A DNA stretch of 64,000 bases from Boswellia sacra (taxonomy: Eukaryota > Streptophyta > Magnoliopsida > Sapindales > Burseraceae). Within the stretch, counting starts at the first letter, position 1, and each line of letters opens with the position of its first letter. The notes beneath the pieces are model-generated. The model was not told the origin of the DNA. It did no database searches and saw nothing but the letters and a program-made list of their open reading frames with translations. This document shows positions 13,450-24,902 of the stretch, piece after piece. The position numbers and the translations under genes were made by a program. Where the stretch lies: the NCBI GenBank assembly GCA_013180625.2, contig SNVD02013892.1:62001-126000 (forward strand), given 5' to 3'.

Positions 13450-13960
13450 CTGACAATTTTCTTACAGAACAAGCCACCACCTACACCCATTGCTTTAATC
13501 TAGTCTTCACCGTCTCCGGATCGTCACCAGGATCTTCACCGTCTCCCGTCATTGTCTCGGGAGAGTCGGGTTCGAACCCGAAACCCAAATCAATCGACCC
13601 TCTCAGCTCCTCCAAGTCGTCATTTGTTCCGCTCATGCTCTTGCTGCGCTAGTGGCGGGGGCGGGCCGTTTGGTAATTTCCCTTCCGCTGCTGCCATGCC
13701 TCATCCCGGTACTCGTCGAGGGTAGAGGACCTCTGCCCGTAAAGCAACAGCGGCGGGGGCGGCAGAGATAGGATCTTAGATTTCGTCATTTGCCCTGCAC
13801 TGCCGCCGTGCGCCGTGGCCGTCGTCTTGGGGGTGGCGATGGAAGGGAGCTTTGAGGGGTTGGTCATCTGAAAAGCAAAATCACTGCAAAGGATTTCTAC
13901 AGAGGGTAAGTAGAGTAAAGGAAGGTTTGTATGAGAGACGGCTAGGGTTATTCATTTTCA
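13450..13960 (-). pseudogene. DUF1685-type gene start, captured and broken
   Basis: The minus strand begins near 13950 with a 5'-UTR-like stretch (GAGACGGCTAGGGTTATTC), then ATG at 13867. The reading has SLPPPPLLLYGQR, then YRDEAWQQRKGNYQ. After an in-frame TAG it continues RSKSMSGTNDDLEELRG, SIDLGFGFEPDSPE, and DDPETVKTRLKQW, followed by another TAG and VVACSVR. The order of a proline-rich start, a basic RRSKS linker, a DLEELRG-SIDLGFGF core and a C-terminal VKTRLKQW..VACSVR matches plant DUF1685 proteins, whose function is unknown. Two nonsense codons, each one C-to-T step from CAG or CGA-type sense codons, break it. It carries its own promoter-proximal sequence, so the capture included the transcription start. 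It lies at the right side of the inner CACTA. Confidence 0.7.
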
Positions 13961-14513
13961 TTATATAGTTTATTAAATTTCCAGAAAATCCCCATCTATT
14001 AAGACTTATCAATATTATCCCTATAAATTTCATAAGAATCCATACATTCTATAAATTTTCAAATATATGATATACTGTATATTATATACTGTATATACTT
14101 GTCTACATATTTGGCACTACCTAAAAATGTGAGAAATATATAATATAGTCAAAACAATGAGTGACAAATATGAACAAAATGTAGGTTTGACTTTTATATT
14201 AATGTTATATTTATCACTTTTCAAAAAAATGCCAAATAAAAAAAATACAATGTGACAAATATATGAAAAATTCTTGTAGTGACTGAAAAGCATCTAATAC
14301 CATATTGTCTTTTGATTTGGGTTTCCTCAGTTATAAAGAGGCCCAAAAATCTACCACTTGAATCTCCTCCCTTGTTCCACCATTTGCTTACATTTGTATA
14401 AGCCAGAATTACAAAATACAATATTTAACAAGTGACGTTTAAGCTAAGTTTGAAAATACACAAGTTAAACTCATATATAATGTTTTAATTAATATAGAAA
14501 TCTTCTTATTCTA

Positions 14514-14722
14514 ATTTTTCATCATCAAGTGCTGGCATACTTTATCTGATGACATAATTGTATTTATATGTATATAAATACAGTTGGGAGTAGGATAAAG
14601 CTATTAGAGAATTATTCCAAGTTTTCATCATTAAGTACAAGCACACTTTATCTAATGACATAATTGTATTTATATGTCTATAAATACAGTTGGCAATAGG
14701 ATAAAGCTATTAGAGAATAATC
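14514..14722. repeat. Tandem duplication, unit about 106 bp
   Basis: Two adjacent copies beginning TTTTCATCATCAAGT (14516) and TTTTCATCATTAAGT (14622), both containing CATAATTGTATTTATATGT and AGGATAAAGCTATTAGAGAA. It lies in the outer CACTA right of the nested copy. Confidence 0.85.
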
Positions 14723-15142
14723 CTTACGAATGCTACAAAAACATCAATAAAATATACAAAAAGATAAAAATGAAAAATCAAATTCCATCATAAAGAAACT
14801 TTTAATATCTATGAGAGACACCATTCAACTTTAAACTAAGTAATTCAAAAAGCAATGCTGCTTATGAAGCTAGCTAAGCCTTTCTTAATTAATGGAGCTA
14901 GAAAGAACAAAGTAATCCAACTCAACTACACTAGAACTGGGCAAAGAAAGATTAAAAATTTGTTGATTCTTAATCTTAAGAAATAGACCAGGTCACCAAT
15001 TCAATACACGACAAAAGAATCCAGCTTCTATCATTTTTTTTTTCTAATAACTCAAAAATGCACCAAATTAAAATAACCTTTTACTCTTTCAAACCAGATA
15101 TATAATTGCCATTAAAATTAAAAAAAAAAGAAAGAAAAGTAC

Positions 15143-15473
15143 CTTCTGATAGACAATCCCAATTTTGATTGCTCAAAGATAGCAATGAAGTAAACAAGGC
15201 AGAAGCAGTAACACTATGCAACGGCATCAAAGACAGGGCCCCAAAAAGCTCCTGAGAAAGCCTAAAGAAAAACCCACATAACAAATCCTAATCAAAGCTT
15301 CTAGGATACTTTCAATGCTTATCACAACTAAACAATAACATTAAACAAAACAGTATTAAAAAATAAATTGAGTAATTAGTAAAGGAACCTGGAGAGGCTG
15401 AGTTTGTGAAGAAATGGAAAGTGAGAAAAAGAGGTAGGCTTGGCGAGGGAAGCGAGTCCAGTGGAAGCTGATC
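15143..15473 (-). pseudogene. NFD6-like gene fragment (two exons)
   Basis: On the minus strand, exon A (about 15473-15389) reads LAKPTSFSHFPFLHKLSLSR. It ends in phase with a GT donor. Exon B (15261-15143) starts after TTTTTCTTTAG and reads LSQELFGALSLMPLHS followed by VTASALFTSLLS and a WDCLSEG end before a GT donor. The sequence SLMPLHSVTASALFTSLLS followed by W.LSEG is the hallmark of the NUCLEAR FUSION DEFECTIVE 6 family of small organelle-targeted plant proteins. The splice phase joins AG and G into the arginine, so the intron is correctly preserved. No start codon in frame was found upstream, so this is probably a captured partial gene within the outer CACTA. It could be expressed, but nothing here shows that. 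Confidence 0.6.
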
Positions 15474-15479
15474 CTAAGC

Positions 15480-17430
15480 ATGCATGTGTTAATTCATAAG
15501 GTGACAAAACAAAGTAAAAGAAAGAAAAATAGCTTAATAAACATGAGCATGTGTTGAATCAGGTTGAAGAATATTAAAAATATATTTTGGATTTCAACTC
15601 TTGTAGTACTACTCTAGTGTCTTATAAGATACATATCTCTAACTTTCTTTAAACAAGAAAACTTAAAGAGGTCTGGGTTTCATTAGCTTGCATTTTATTG
15701 AACACCAAGTACCTACAAATGCTCACAGTCTCTAACTAAACATCATCTAGTAACATTCCGTATTCATCACTAGAGTACAATTTATAATTTCACAATTTTC
15801 TCCAACAGATTGAGTTAAGCTAAGTAGCAAAATTCAAACAAGAGATAAATTAAAGATAAAATTTAAGGGGCTAACCGGGCATAATTTAGAGGCGATAAAG
15901 GCATTGGCATTCAAAATCGACGATGGTTTGAAAGGCTAGGTGTTGCTTATGACAGATCTAGTTCTCGATATGGAAAAAAATAATCTAAATTAAAAATAAT
16001 TAGGAGACTAAAATTAAACAATCAAAAACAAATATATAATTAATAATTACTTCTTCAAACCAAGACTTGATAAAATCTCCCATGGTCAACTCTCGCAAAG
16101 AACAGAACAAAACTTACTAAAAGAAATCCAATATTGCAAAACCTTGACAAAGTTAAAAGCAAGGATGATATAGTAACAAATTCAATCCTAGTTCCATGGA
16201 GATCAATTCAATAAAAAAAAACTATCCACATAAATCTTCATTTCAATAATGAAGAGACTTCATATATTCAACAAATTCACACTATAAAATCATCACATAT
16301 ACCCTCTTAGCATCTCAATAATACTCTAAAGGCCTTATATATATATATATATATATATAACAGAAACCCATCAATTATTATGAACTAAACTATCAAATAC
16401 ATAAATTAAAAATAAAAAAGGGCCAAATACCCACCAAAGTTGTTCAAAAAATAAATAAATAAAGAGACTTTTAGGATCTGAAACATACAAGCAACATACT
16501 ATATATATCAATAAACCAACATCACATAACAACAAGAAGATGAACTCCGGCAAAGACCATTTAATTTCAAGAAATTTCATCGGAAATTATTAGAGTTTTT
16601 TATGCTATTACGGCTTCCAACTTCCAAATAACCAAATTAGTAAAGCTTAAAGTTAAATTTTGTTTTGCAATGCTTAAAGGTTTCTACTTCAAACTGGGAA
16701 GTGAGGAAGGCTCAAATCACATTCAAAGCAAAATTGAAGCCTTAACTTGGGAAAGATTAACCATACGAGCCAAAATAAAAATAGATTTAAAGCTTACCCA
16801 CGATGCAAAAAAGCAATCAAGGGCTAATGTAATTAAACTTAAGCTCCTTCGTAAGATCGATTTTACTGAACATATATAAAGCAAATATTAATTAATTGCG
16901 TGTTTTCTTTGTAACACCATTTCAAAACCAATGACCCACAGACAAGAAAAATACTATTCAAGTTTAGTGATGATGGCTCCAAAATGAAGCACACATACCA
17001 TAAATTGAAAGCCCTAGTCATTGGACCGCTTGAGAAGAAAGTGAACCATACCTTATATCAAAAACCCAGGTAACCGATTTCACATTGATTTGAGAAGAAA
17101 GTGAAATTGATTTCAATGACCGATTTGAGACAAAAACGACTGATTTTAGTACATGAAACTGATTTGAGAAGAAACGTTAAAAAATATGAGGGATTTGAGA
17201 AGAAATCAATGTGAGTAAAGGATGAGTCCGTGAGGGAGGGGAGTAAGAAAGCTTTGGCGGCTAGTGTAAAAGATGAAGCAGTAAAACGTGAAAAGATACA
17301 AGGGAAATAAAAAAGTGAACGAGGAAAAATAGAATAGGTTTTTTTTCCCCTAATGTACATACATGTCATTTATTTTAAAAATGATAAATGAAGTTACTGA
17401 AAGTGAGCAATAATATCAAAATGGGTGGTT
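15480..17430. other. Right part of outer CACTA, no gene recognised
   Basis: AT-rich. It contains a (TA)n tract at 16337-16360 and a short interspersed repeat of GATTTGAGAAGAAA type at 17030-17210. No exon with recognisable similarity was seen. Confidence 0.4.
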
Positions 17431-17527
17431 AACTTTCTGAGACAAATTATATTTCTCACTTATTTAAAAAATCGTCAAATAAAAAAATTGTAAAGTGATA
17501 AATATTTAAAAAATTTTTGTAGTATAT

Positions 17528-18340
17528 ATTGGTTATATGCATCTTTCATAACAAGAACTCTGACTAATTGTATACTTTTTTAAATCTTAAATAATAGGTG
17601 GATTTAAAAAAATGAGTGTTATAAAGGTTTTTTTTTTTTTTTTTGCTTCACGTAGTCCACCCATTTTATTTTTTATATATAATTTTTTTTTAAAAAAATT
17701 ATACCATAAACAAGAGTAACCAGTATTTCCATGTGAGGGTTATGACATGTTTAATATAATCAAGAAAAATCTCTAAAATTGCTCACTGCCACGAAAGAGA
17801 CTTATGTAAGAAATGCATACTATCTCAATATAGTAATTTGGTGAGTTTATCCAATGAGATAACGACACACGATTATAAGTGGGTTGAAAAAATAAAATAA
17901 AAAAAAGATAACTCAACAACACACGATTATGAGTGGGTCGAAAAAATAAAATAAAAAAAGATAACTCAACATTTTTATCCAATAAAATGATGACAAATGA
18001 TTGTAGATGACTAAAAAAATTGATTAAAAAATTAAAAATTAACTATCTTCAATACATAGCTAAATATTAGTTATTAAACATACCACTTCAGCGAGCAATA
18101 TGTCTGCCTATACAAGTATTTTCCCAAGTGTCTTGTCCACATCCAGGAAAAGGAAAACTAAAGTTGGCATCACCCACTCTACCATTACATTATTTATTAT
18201 TCCAATTCCATCCTCTTCCTCTTCCTCTTCTTCACTTTTTTAGTATATAATATAGTTTACTTCTTCATTTCGTTACATTACGATTTATACATTATTATAT
18301 TTCTCCTCTCACGATCCATTCTCACTTTTTGATCTCCTTC
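17528..18340 (+). promoter_or_regulatory. 5' flank of PES-like pseudogene copy 1
   Basis: About 0.8 kb separates the outer CACTA end from the presumed start codon at 18341. It contains a T-rich run near 17627-17645, a 54-bp tandem duplication at about 17862-17970 (CACACGATTATAAGTGGGTT and a variant), CTTCCTCTTCC-type pyrimidine repeats at 18210-18235 and a TATATAATATAG box near 18245. Promoter identity is inferred from position only. Confidence 0.4.
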
Positions 18341-18740
18341 ATGGCGACTGCCGCCGCTCCTTCTTGTCTGTCGACTCTCGCCGTTATTAAGTCAAAACGA
18401 AACCGACACAGAAAGCGATTCTAAATAGACTATTAGTAGTGTCCTCCGAGCAGGCAATTTCAACGGTAACAAGTATAGCCAAAACGACGTCGGGTACCAA
18501 GAGAGTTGTGGAGAAGAAGAGGAAGAGCGGTGAAGAAGCCGAGACAAGATGGAGGGTGAACATACTGGAAGAGTCATTGGAAGAGGAGGAAGAGGAGGAA
18601 CGCGAAGGTGAAGGGAAGAGTTTGAAGATTACTTTGATGAAGCAAGAGATCATGTGATGATGAGATCAGAGGTGGTCCGCCTCGTTGGTTCTCGCCCTTG
18701 TCCCATTCTCCTGATTCTCTGCTCCTACGCTATCTACCTG
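18341..18740 (+). pseudogene. PES-like copy 1, exon 1
   Basis: Starts ATGGCGACTGCCGCCGC, a plausible transit-peptide start. TAA and TAG follow within 90 bases. A Lys/Glu-rich middle (EESLEEEEEEEREGEGKSLK) is followed by a one-base loss relative to copy 2 (SLKDYFDEA). The end encodes GPPRWFSPL and LLRYLPG before the GT donor at 18741, as in copy 2. Confidence 0.82.
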
Positions 18741-20799
18741 GTATGGTAGTTTCTTTGTAATGCCCATTGGGCTTAAGTGGCCCAACCTAGCCCAATAAAA
18801 AAATAAAAATAAATTACAAAACAAGAGAAGTGGGAGACAAAATCGAGGGGAGGGAAAAAGAGAGAGAGGGAGATGGCTTACACTGTTCACTGCCGCCTTT
18901 GACCAGCGATTCTGGCCGATTTTTGGCGAGTCTTTGGCCCCATGATATGTCATTTTGAAGCTTGTAACGTCCTCTTTCCAACCATATATGTCTTGTCCTT
19001 GGGTTTTCCATCGTTTTTGTGGATCGAAGCGTGGAAGCCAACAGCTTCCTATGCGTTTTTCGGCCAAAATCCGGTGAGTTACCGATAAATCTATACATTA
19101 GATTAAAGCTTGTTTCATGCTCTTTCTAACCATACCATTTTTGTTACATGTTGATATACAAATTTTACAAATCGGAGAGAAATGAAATTCAGTCACTATT
19201 TATTCGTCAGCGACGACTTGCGGCGACACTTCCGGTGATGTTTTCCGGTTATTCAACAATTCCTAGAATGTTACTCACTCAAAAATGAGCTTAAATACAA
19301 TGAGTGGATTATGTTTTGAGCATTTTATATTATATTAAAGTGTACTAAATTTATGGTTTTTCATACGATTTAAGTTATTAGTTTAATTAATTTAGTTATA
19401 TTAAATGTTTTTAGAACAGATAATGATGATTTGTGTATTTTGGAAATAAGTGTGTGTAAAGTATTAAGTTTTGGATAAAAGAGATGGTTATGGGTGGTGT
19501 TAGTAGATTAGTTTTTGAATATATAGTAAGTGTTGTTTTGATAAGTTTGAGTACAAGAGGAAAATGAATTTAAAGTGAAAGTTGTAGAATGAATGTATGT
19601 TATACGTAGTTGGAAAGTAGAAAGTTTTTTTCTATGATTGGAAAAGAGACATTTATAATTATATGAAATTGTATAGTAAATTGAGGTATTTAGTTATTTT
19701 CTTTAAATAAATACACGTTGAAGAAATGGTGTTTTTATTTACAAAATGATGGGTGATTTTATAATCAAAATAATGGCAAATTAAAAAGAAAAGATTTGGA
19801 AATTAGAATTTAATTCTGCAGGGGTGACAATGCCAAATTCTAAAACTGCCCAGCAGCAGGGGCTGAATTACAAATTTAAAAAATTGTTCTAGAATTTGCA
19901 GGAACTTGAATGTAGAATTATGAAAATTTTAGGATAGTAAAAAAGATTTCAGTTAGAGCATGAGATTTAAGATTTTGGAAGTCTTTGAAATTCTGAATTT
20001 AAATTTTTTGGGATTTAGTTAAATTTTGAAGTATAACTATCTGAAAGGTTGTTATATAGAGTGTTATATAGAATGTATGGGATTTTGAGACAGTTTATAG
20101 TGAGTGGAAAAGTATTTTATTTTATGGGTTATAATGATTTCTCTAAATGTTATTTTATAGATATTTTAGAAAGTTTTAGAGAGAGTAGAAGATTTATTTT
20201 TCTGGATAATTAAGAAATATGTTTTAGTATTTACTTAGTTATGTTTATTTAGTATTTTATAGCATTTTCGAGAATTTTAGCGAATTTAGAAGAATTCAAG
20301 TTAGTTTCTTTAGTATTTCTTGAGGGTAAATAGACCCATTTGTTATATTTGCTTTTAATTATTATGATGTTCAAAGCTAGTTTTCAAAATGGCTGTAGAC
20401 ATGAAATTTAGTTTCAAAATTAGTTTTGAACAAAGATATAACATTTAGAAAGGAAAAATCAGATTTTTCATTTAAAGGGCATTTTAGTTTTTTAGAAAGT
20501 TATATTTTGTAAATTTAGAGAAAGTGTGAAAGTATTGATATTTAAAGTTTTCATAGCCATTTAACTCAAGGATTTCTTAAAGTATTTAGAAATGTCTTTT
20601 TAAATGTTTGTCATGGATTAATTTAAATAATACTAATATTTCCAGTTTTAGCTTGCATAAAATTTCCAGATTTTGATAAGTTTGCTTGAAAAGAGAAAGT
20701 TTAGTATATGAAAAGTTTTTAAATGAAATCAGTTTTTAATAAAAGTAATAAAGTATAGTTATGTTATACTAAGCTAGTACCTGATACCCAGATAGTTAT

Positions 20800-21065
20800 T
20801 CAGATCACTTAGACAGTGATACACATAGAGGCCTTTGGGGCCCGTTCAGACACACATAGAGGCTTTGGGCCATGTGATCTGGGCGCTTTAGCCCTTTGGG
20901 GGCAGCTCTACGCATGTGTATGACCAGATAGCAGGCCTGTGCGATGTCAGATCTCGCCAGGTACAAATAGCTCTGCCTGCGTGATGTAGATCTCACCAGG
21001 TATGAGAAAAATTTAGATAGCTCCGCCTATGCAATGTTAGATCTCGTCAGGCAGGATCAGACAGC
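20800..21065 (+). repeat. Short degenerate tandem motif in the solo LTR
   Basis: Repeats of AGATCTCGCCAGG / AGATCTCACCAGG with GCTCTGCCTGCG-type spacers, and a doubled ACACATAGAGGC(C)TTTGGG. Such G/C-rich internal repeats are common in plant gypsy LTRs. Confidence 0.7.
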
Positions 21066-22031
21066 TTCAGGGGTACTTGTTTAGTATAATGAAAAGAGTT
21101 TTAAATATGTTTATATGAGTTAATTTGAGAAAGAAGCATTATTCACAAAAGTTTTTTTTGGAAGAAGATTTTTAAGAAAATTATGTTTTGTATATTAAAT
21201 ACTGAAGCTATGATTTTAGCATATCATCACGAGTTTTATTTTATAAGATTGAGAAAATATGCATTCTTTTCACTGTTTTTAAAGAGTATAGAATCAAGCA
21301 ATTTTATTAAAGATTTTTAATCAAAAGTTATTTGTTTTGAAAATTCTATGAGAGATTTGATGATATTTTAATAAATATGATGGATTTTTCTTAAGTATAA
21401 ATATGAGATGATATTTTCTAGTGAGAAGCGTATTATATGATTTTATTATGAGATAGTCATAGTCATACAATTTATGATTTGTTCAGAAAATAAAGTCAAT
21501 AAGTGACTGAGTATATGATGAGAGGAATGTTATTTAACAGTTCTATATTATTTGAATTCTTTTGGCGTCTGCTTATAAATTTCTTTTATATATAGAAAAG
21601 AAAGAGATATAGTGATACGTTTTGCAGTTTTTACGAGATTCAATAAGGGTTCAAAGTAAAGGTACGTAAGCGATTTGCTTATATAATTTAAGAATATTAA
21701 GTTATTTTGGTAAGTAAGTTAAAGAATTATACAAAGTATTTTCTTTACAAAGGATTAATAAATTTTTACAGTTGTTTTATCATAATGAAGTTTACAAAGA
21801 AAGTTAAGAAGAAGTAGTCGTTTATATGTTATTTTGGAAAGAAAAGTTTACCGTTTCCTTCTGAAAGTGATTAAATGTTGTATTTTGTTTTAAGAAAATG
21901 AGATTTTAGAACATAAAGCTTTATTCAAGAAATGAGTTGTATGAAGGAAAGAAAGTAATATTTTATGTAATAAAATTTGTCCACTCACTGAGCCTTTAGC
22001 TCACTTTTTTCCTATTCTTTTTCCCAACCAA

Positions 22032-22937
22032 GTGCTATAGGTTTGATGCTAAGCTGTCTCTGATGCAAAAGAAGGCCACACGATGTATAATAATTTTTCA
22101 TGCATTAAAAGTATTTCATTTTTTATGTATTTGTATAAATTTGTAAATATTAAGTATGTTGCGTATGATCTATTTATCTTTCAGTATATTGTGGTTGATG
22201 ATGACGAAAGTCCCAAAAGAAGTTGGGTTGAGAAATATTTTAGAAGTGTAAAAATGTGTGTTTTTGCAGGGGTTTTCTACGAATTATAGGGGAAACTCTG
22301 CCGGTTTTTCATTAAAAATTTTTCTGAGTAATTTTTTAGTATTTTACATAAAAGACCTGAACTAGAAATAATTTTTTTATGAATAGTTTTATCAAAATAG
22401 TAGAGCAGAAAGTGTAGGAAGATAGTTAATTAAAGATCGTTCTCTTAGTGAACAGTTTTAGACACGATTTATCCGTATAGACAGGTGCTACAGGTTTGGT
22501 GCTAAGCTGTCTCTGATGCAAAGGAAGGCCACACGATGTATAATAATTTTTCATGCATTAAAAGTATTTCATTTTTTATGTATTTGTATAAATTTGTAAA
22601 TATTAAGCATGTTGAGTATGATCTATTTATCTTTCAGTATGTTGTGGTTGATGAGGACGAAAGTCCCAAAAGAAGCTGGGTTGAGAAATATTTTAGAAGT
22701 GTAAAAATGTGTGTTTTTGCAGGGGTTTTCTACGAATTATAGGGGAAACTCTGCCGGTTTTTCATTAAAAATTTTTCTGAGTATTTTTTTTAGTATTTTA
22801 CATAAAAGACCTGAACTAGAAATAATTTTTTTATGAATAGTTTTATCAGAATGGCAGAGCAAAAAGTATAGAAAGATAGTTAATTAAAGATCGTTCTCTT
22901 AGTGAACAGTTTTAGACACGATTTATCCGTGTAGCTA
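22032..22937 (+). repeat. 453-bp tandem duplication inside the solo LTR
   Basis: Copies at 22032-22484 and 22485-22937 are almost identical. Each contains GTTTGATGCTAAGCTGTCTC or its one-base variant and the same 68-codon spurious frame. Confidence 0.9.
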
Positions 22938-22958
22938 GGGGTGGGTCGTGTCATTCTT

Positions 22959-23372
22959 CTTCTTTATTGTCTCTCTCATTATTATTTTACCACTTACTTC
23001 ATAGAGCTGCGTAGTGCTTGCGCGTGCATTCTATTGACATTGACGGCTTTAATTTCTTTTTGTCATTTGTTTTTTTCTCCTGAAACTTGCTTTTAGTTTT
23101 GTTTCATTTCATCCAAGATAAATAATAATCTAGAAATATCTAGATAGATACACTTACTTTAACAGCCTTTTCAGGGTATAGTGAAATATTGTTTAATTTC
23201 ATTCTCTTGAATATATATATATATATTTTTTTTTTATTTGTACTTTTTTCCCTCCAAGGTGCATAATATTGTTGTTACTGTGCATGCACCGAATTTAAAA
23301 CTGAAAAATGGTGTAAGAGTGAATTTATAAGGCAGGCCTACAAAATAATAACATTAATTATCAACTTTACAG
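22959..23372 (+). other. Remainder of intron 1, pseudogene copy 1
   Basis: AT-rich with a (TA)n tract at 23212-23225 and a T run. No further element delimited. Confidence 0.5.
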
Positions 23373-23425
23373 GTAGCAATGGCATTGGACTTGGACTTAT
23401 AAGCCAGCATCAAACACTTGGAAAA
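23373..23425 (+). pseudogene. PES-like copy 1, exon 2
   Basis: Encodes GSNGIGLGLISQHQTLGK, matching copy 2 (GIDGVGLGLIRQHQTLGK). GGAAAA before the donor has one A more than copy 2 (GGAAA), which shifts the frame at the exon 2-3 join. Confidence 0.85.
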
Positions 23426-23641
23426 GTGAGTTCCTATTTATCAAGAATTTATAGCTACAGTTCAATTAGCAATAATTTGTAAATCATTTCTTCATTTCTG
23501 ACTGAAGATCTTCAACAAGTTAACTTTGATATTATTACAACTTTATCCAAGTTCTGATAACCTCAATATCATTACTCATTTGGTTATATATATTTATTTG
23601 CTGACATGGCAATATTCGATATTCTCGATCGATATATGAAG

Positions 23642-23697
23642 GATTTTTTATATATGTTGCCTGCATATTCCAGTCAAGGATCGGACATCATTTGCAG
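23642..23697 (+). pseudogene. PES-like copy 1, exon 3 (first copy)
   Basis: Encodes IFYICCLHIPVKDRTSFAG across the exon end. The copy 2 equivalent is IFDIWCLHIPVKDRTSFTG. Acceptor TATGAAG and donor GTTC are kept. Confidence 0.85.
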
Positions 23698-24902
23698 GTT
23701 CATTACATTATTTGCATGCGTTAATCTAGCTACAAATGTTGCCTGCCACTACAAGAAAATGGGCTTTTTACCGCGGGCCGAAACCGCGGTAAAAAGCCTT
23801 CTATGATGGGCCTACGGCGGTTTAAGCCCGCCGTATAAAATGGCGCAGTGAAAAATCATTTTACTTTTTACCGCGGTTTTGGCCCGCGGTAAAAATTTAT
23901 TGTGGTGAAAATTTTTTTACCGCAGGCAAGTGGCCCGCCGTTAAATTTATTTACCGCAAGCTGCATGCCCGCGGTAAAAAGTTCTAATTCATTTGTTTAG
24001 TATATATATTCTTCAATTTGAAATCGCTTTCATTAAATGATGTTGTTGGAGAAATAGATGGTTCAAAGCTTGACACATAGCTAACTCTCCATCACGAATT
24101 AAATCTCTCTAAGAAAATATTAATATGGAATTAGAAACTTTTTATTCATTCAAATATTATGATATCCCAAGTACCAAATGAAATACTCTTTACAAAATGA
24201 CTGAGAAATACACATGGGAGGCAGAGAGGTTTGAACCCCAGTCCATTTTCTTGTTACACTTCAATGACTTTGATTGACTCATATATGATGGATTCTCATT
24301 CACCCTTGATATTACTCCATCTTGAACTTCTCTAGCTCACAAAAAGCATCATCGAATAGCTGTAAAAGAGCACAAGTTCATGTCATTATTTTCGAAAGCA
24401 CAGCAGGTACCTATTTATTATTTCGTGCTAGAGACTCATTCTAGGATCGATCAAAATACAAATTGCACGTAGCATATAATATTCAAAATCAAATTTACAA
24501 ATTAAAGTATAGACAAACTATGTGCTTACTCAAATAAAGCAATGTGGAGGGAAGTTGTGGAGCAGTCACTAACCTGACTTTAATACTTTGTAATAATCTT
24601 GAATCCTAGCAAAGAAAATTCAAGAGAAAAGGAGTAATTGGCCCTGATACTTTCGTATTTAATACTAAAAGAGAGCAGAAATAAATGATAAATTGCAAAA
24701 TAGCATAATAAGATAAGACTAGAGATTGAATTTAGAGAAACGAGTGTTTTAACTTTATGAGTAGTCAATTTACAAATGGATATATTCCAGGATTGTACAT
24801 ATCCAGTATATAAACTCGCCCTGTTAGGACAAAAGCTATTTTTGAGATTTACACCCAAAAAAAAATGTTAATCAAAGCACCATCCGGAAATATAAGTAGC
24901 CT

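Larger units (their letters stand above)
1889..14281. mobile_element. Inner CACTA transposon nested in the outer one
   Basis: The left end CACTACAAGAAAAAATGCC (1889) and the right end ATTCTTGTAGTG (ending 14281) form the terminal inverted repeat. They are flanked by ACT at 1886-1888 and 14282-14284, a perfect 3-bp target-site duplication. The left subterminal region (1900-2300) is a series of TTGGCGGT/ACCGCCAA hairpins. The right subterminal region (about 14090-14281) has a different motif set (TGTGACAAAT, TGCCAAATAAA). The 12.4-kb body has no recognisable transposase. It contains broken exon-like pieces of host genes on the minus strand (RCD1-like, DUF1685-like and others) with splice signals kept, which indicates capture of genomic DNA rather than cDNA. 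The ends are better preserved than those of the outer copy, consistent with later insertion. Confidence 0.85.
146..17524. mobile_element. Outer CACTA (En/Spm-type) DNA transposon, degenerate ends
   Basis: The left end reads CACCATAAGAAAAATGC, a decayed version of CACTACAAGAAAAA. The right end reads AAATTTTTGTAGTA, the inverted counterpart with the final G changed to A. The ends are flanked by TAT (143-145 and 17525-17527), the 3-bp duplication expected of CACTA elements. The subterminal regions match those of the nested element at 1889-14281: the left holds TTGGCGG / CCGCCAA palindromes, and the right (17430-17524) resembles 14165-14281 in sequence and spacing. No transposase reading frame is visible, so the element is non-autonomous or decayed. 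Its own sequence is 146-1888 plus 14285-17524, and it carries an NFD6-like gene piece. The pairing of two imperfect ends is inferred from the nested-copy comparison and the TSD. Confidence 0.72.
18756..22953 (+). mobile_element. Solo LTR of a Ty3/gypsy-like element (4.2 kb)
   Basis: Begins TGTAATGCCCATTGGGC and ends GGGTCGTGTCA, flanked by TTCTT on both sides (18751-18755 and 22954-22958). No second LTR, primer-binding site or coding region is present, so it is the product of LTR-LTR recombination. The segment near 21980 (CCACTCACTGAGCCTTTAGC) is typical of long gypsy LTRs. It lies just 15 bases inside intron 1 of the PES-like pseudogene. Confidence 0.82.

Noticed and set aside
18666..19098. 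Minus-strand frames of 94 and 133 codons overlapping the exon 1 end and LTR start
   Set aside because: They cross the exon/LTR junction, so cannot be an old gene; composition is that of the LTR.
22083..22742. Two nearly identical 68-codon frames
   Set aside because: They come from the 453-bp duplication inside a solo LTR. No start context or family similarity.
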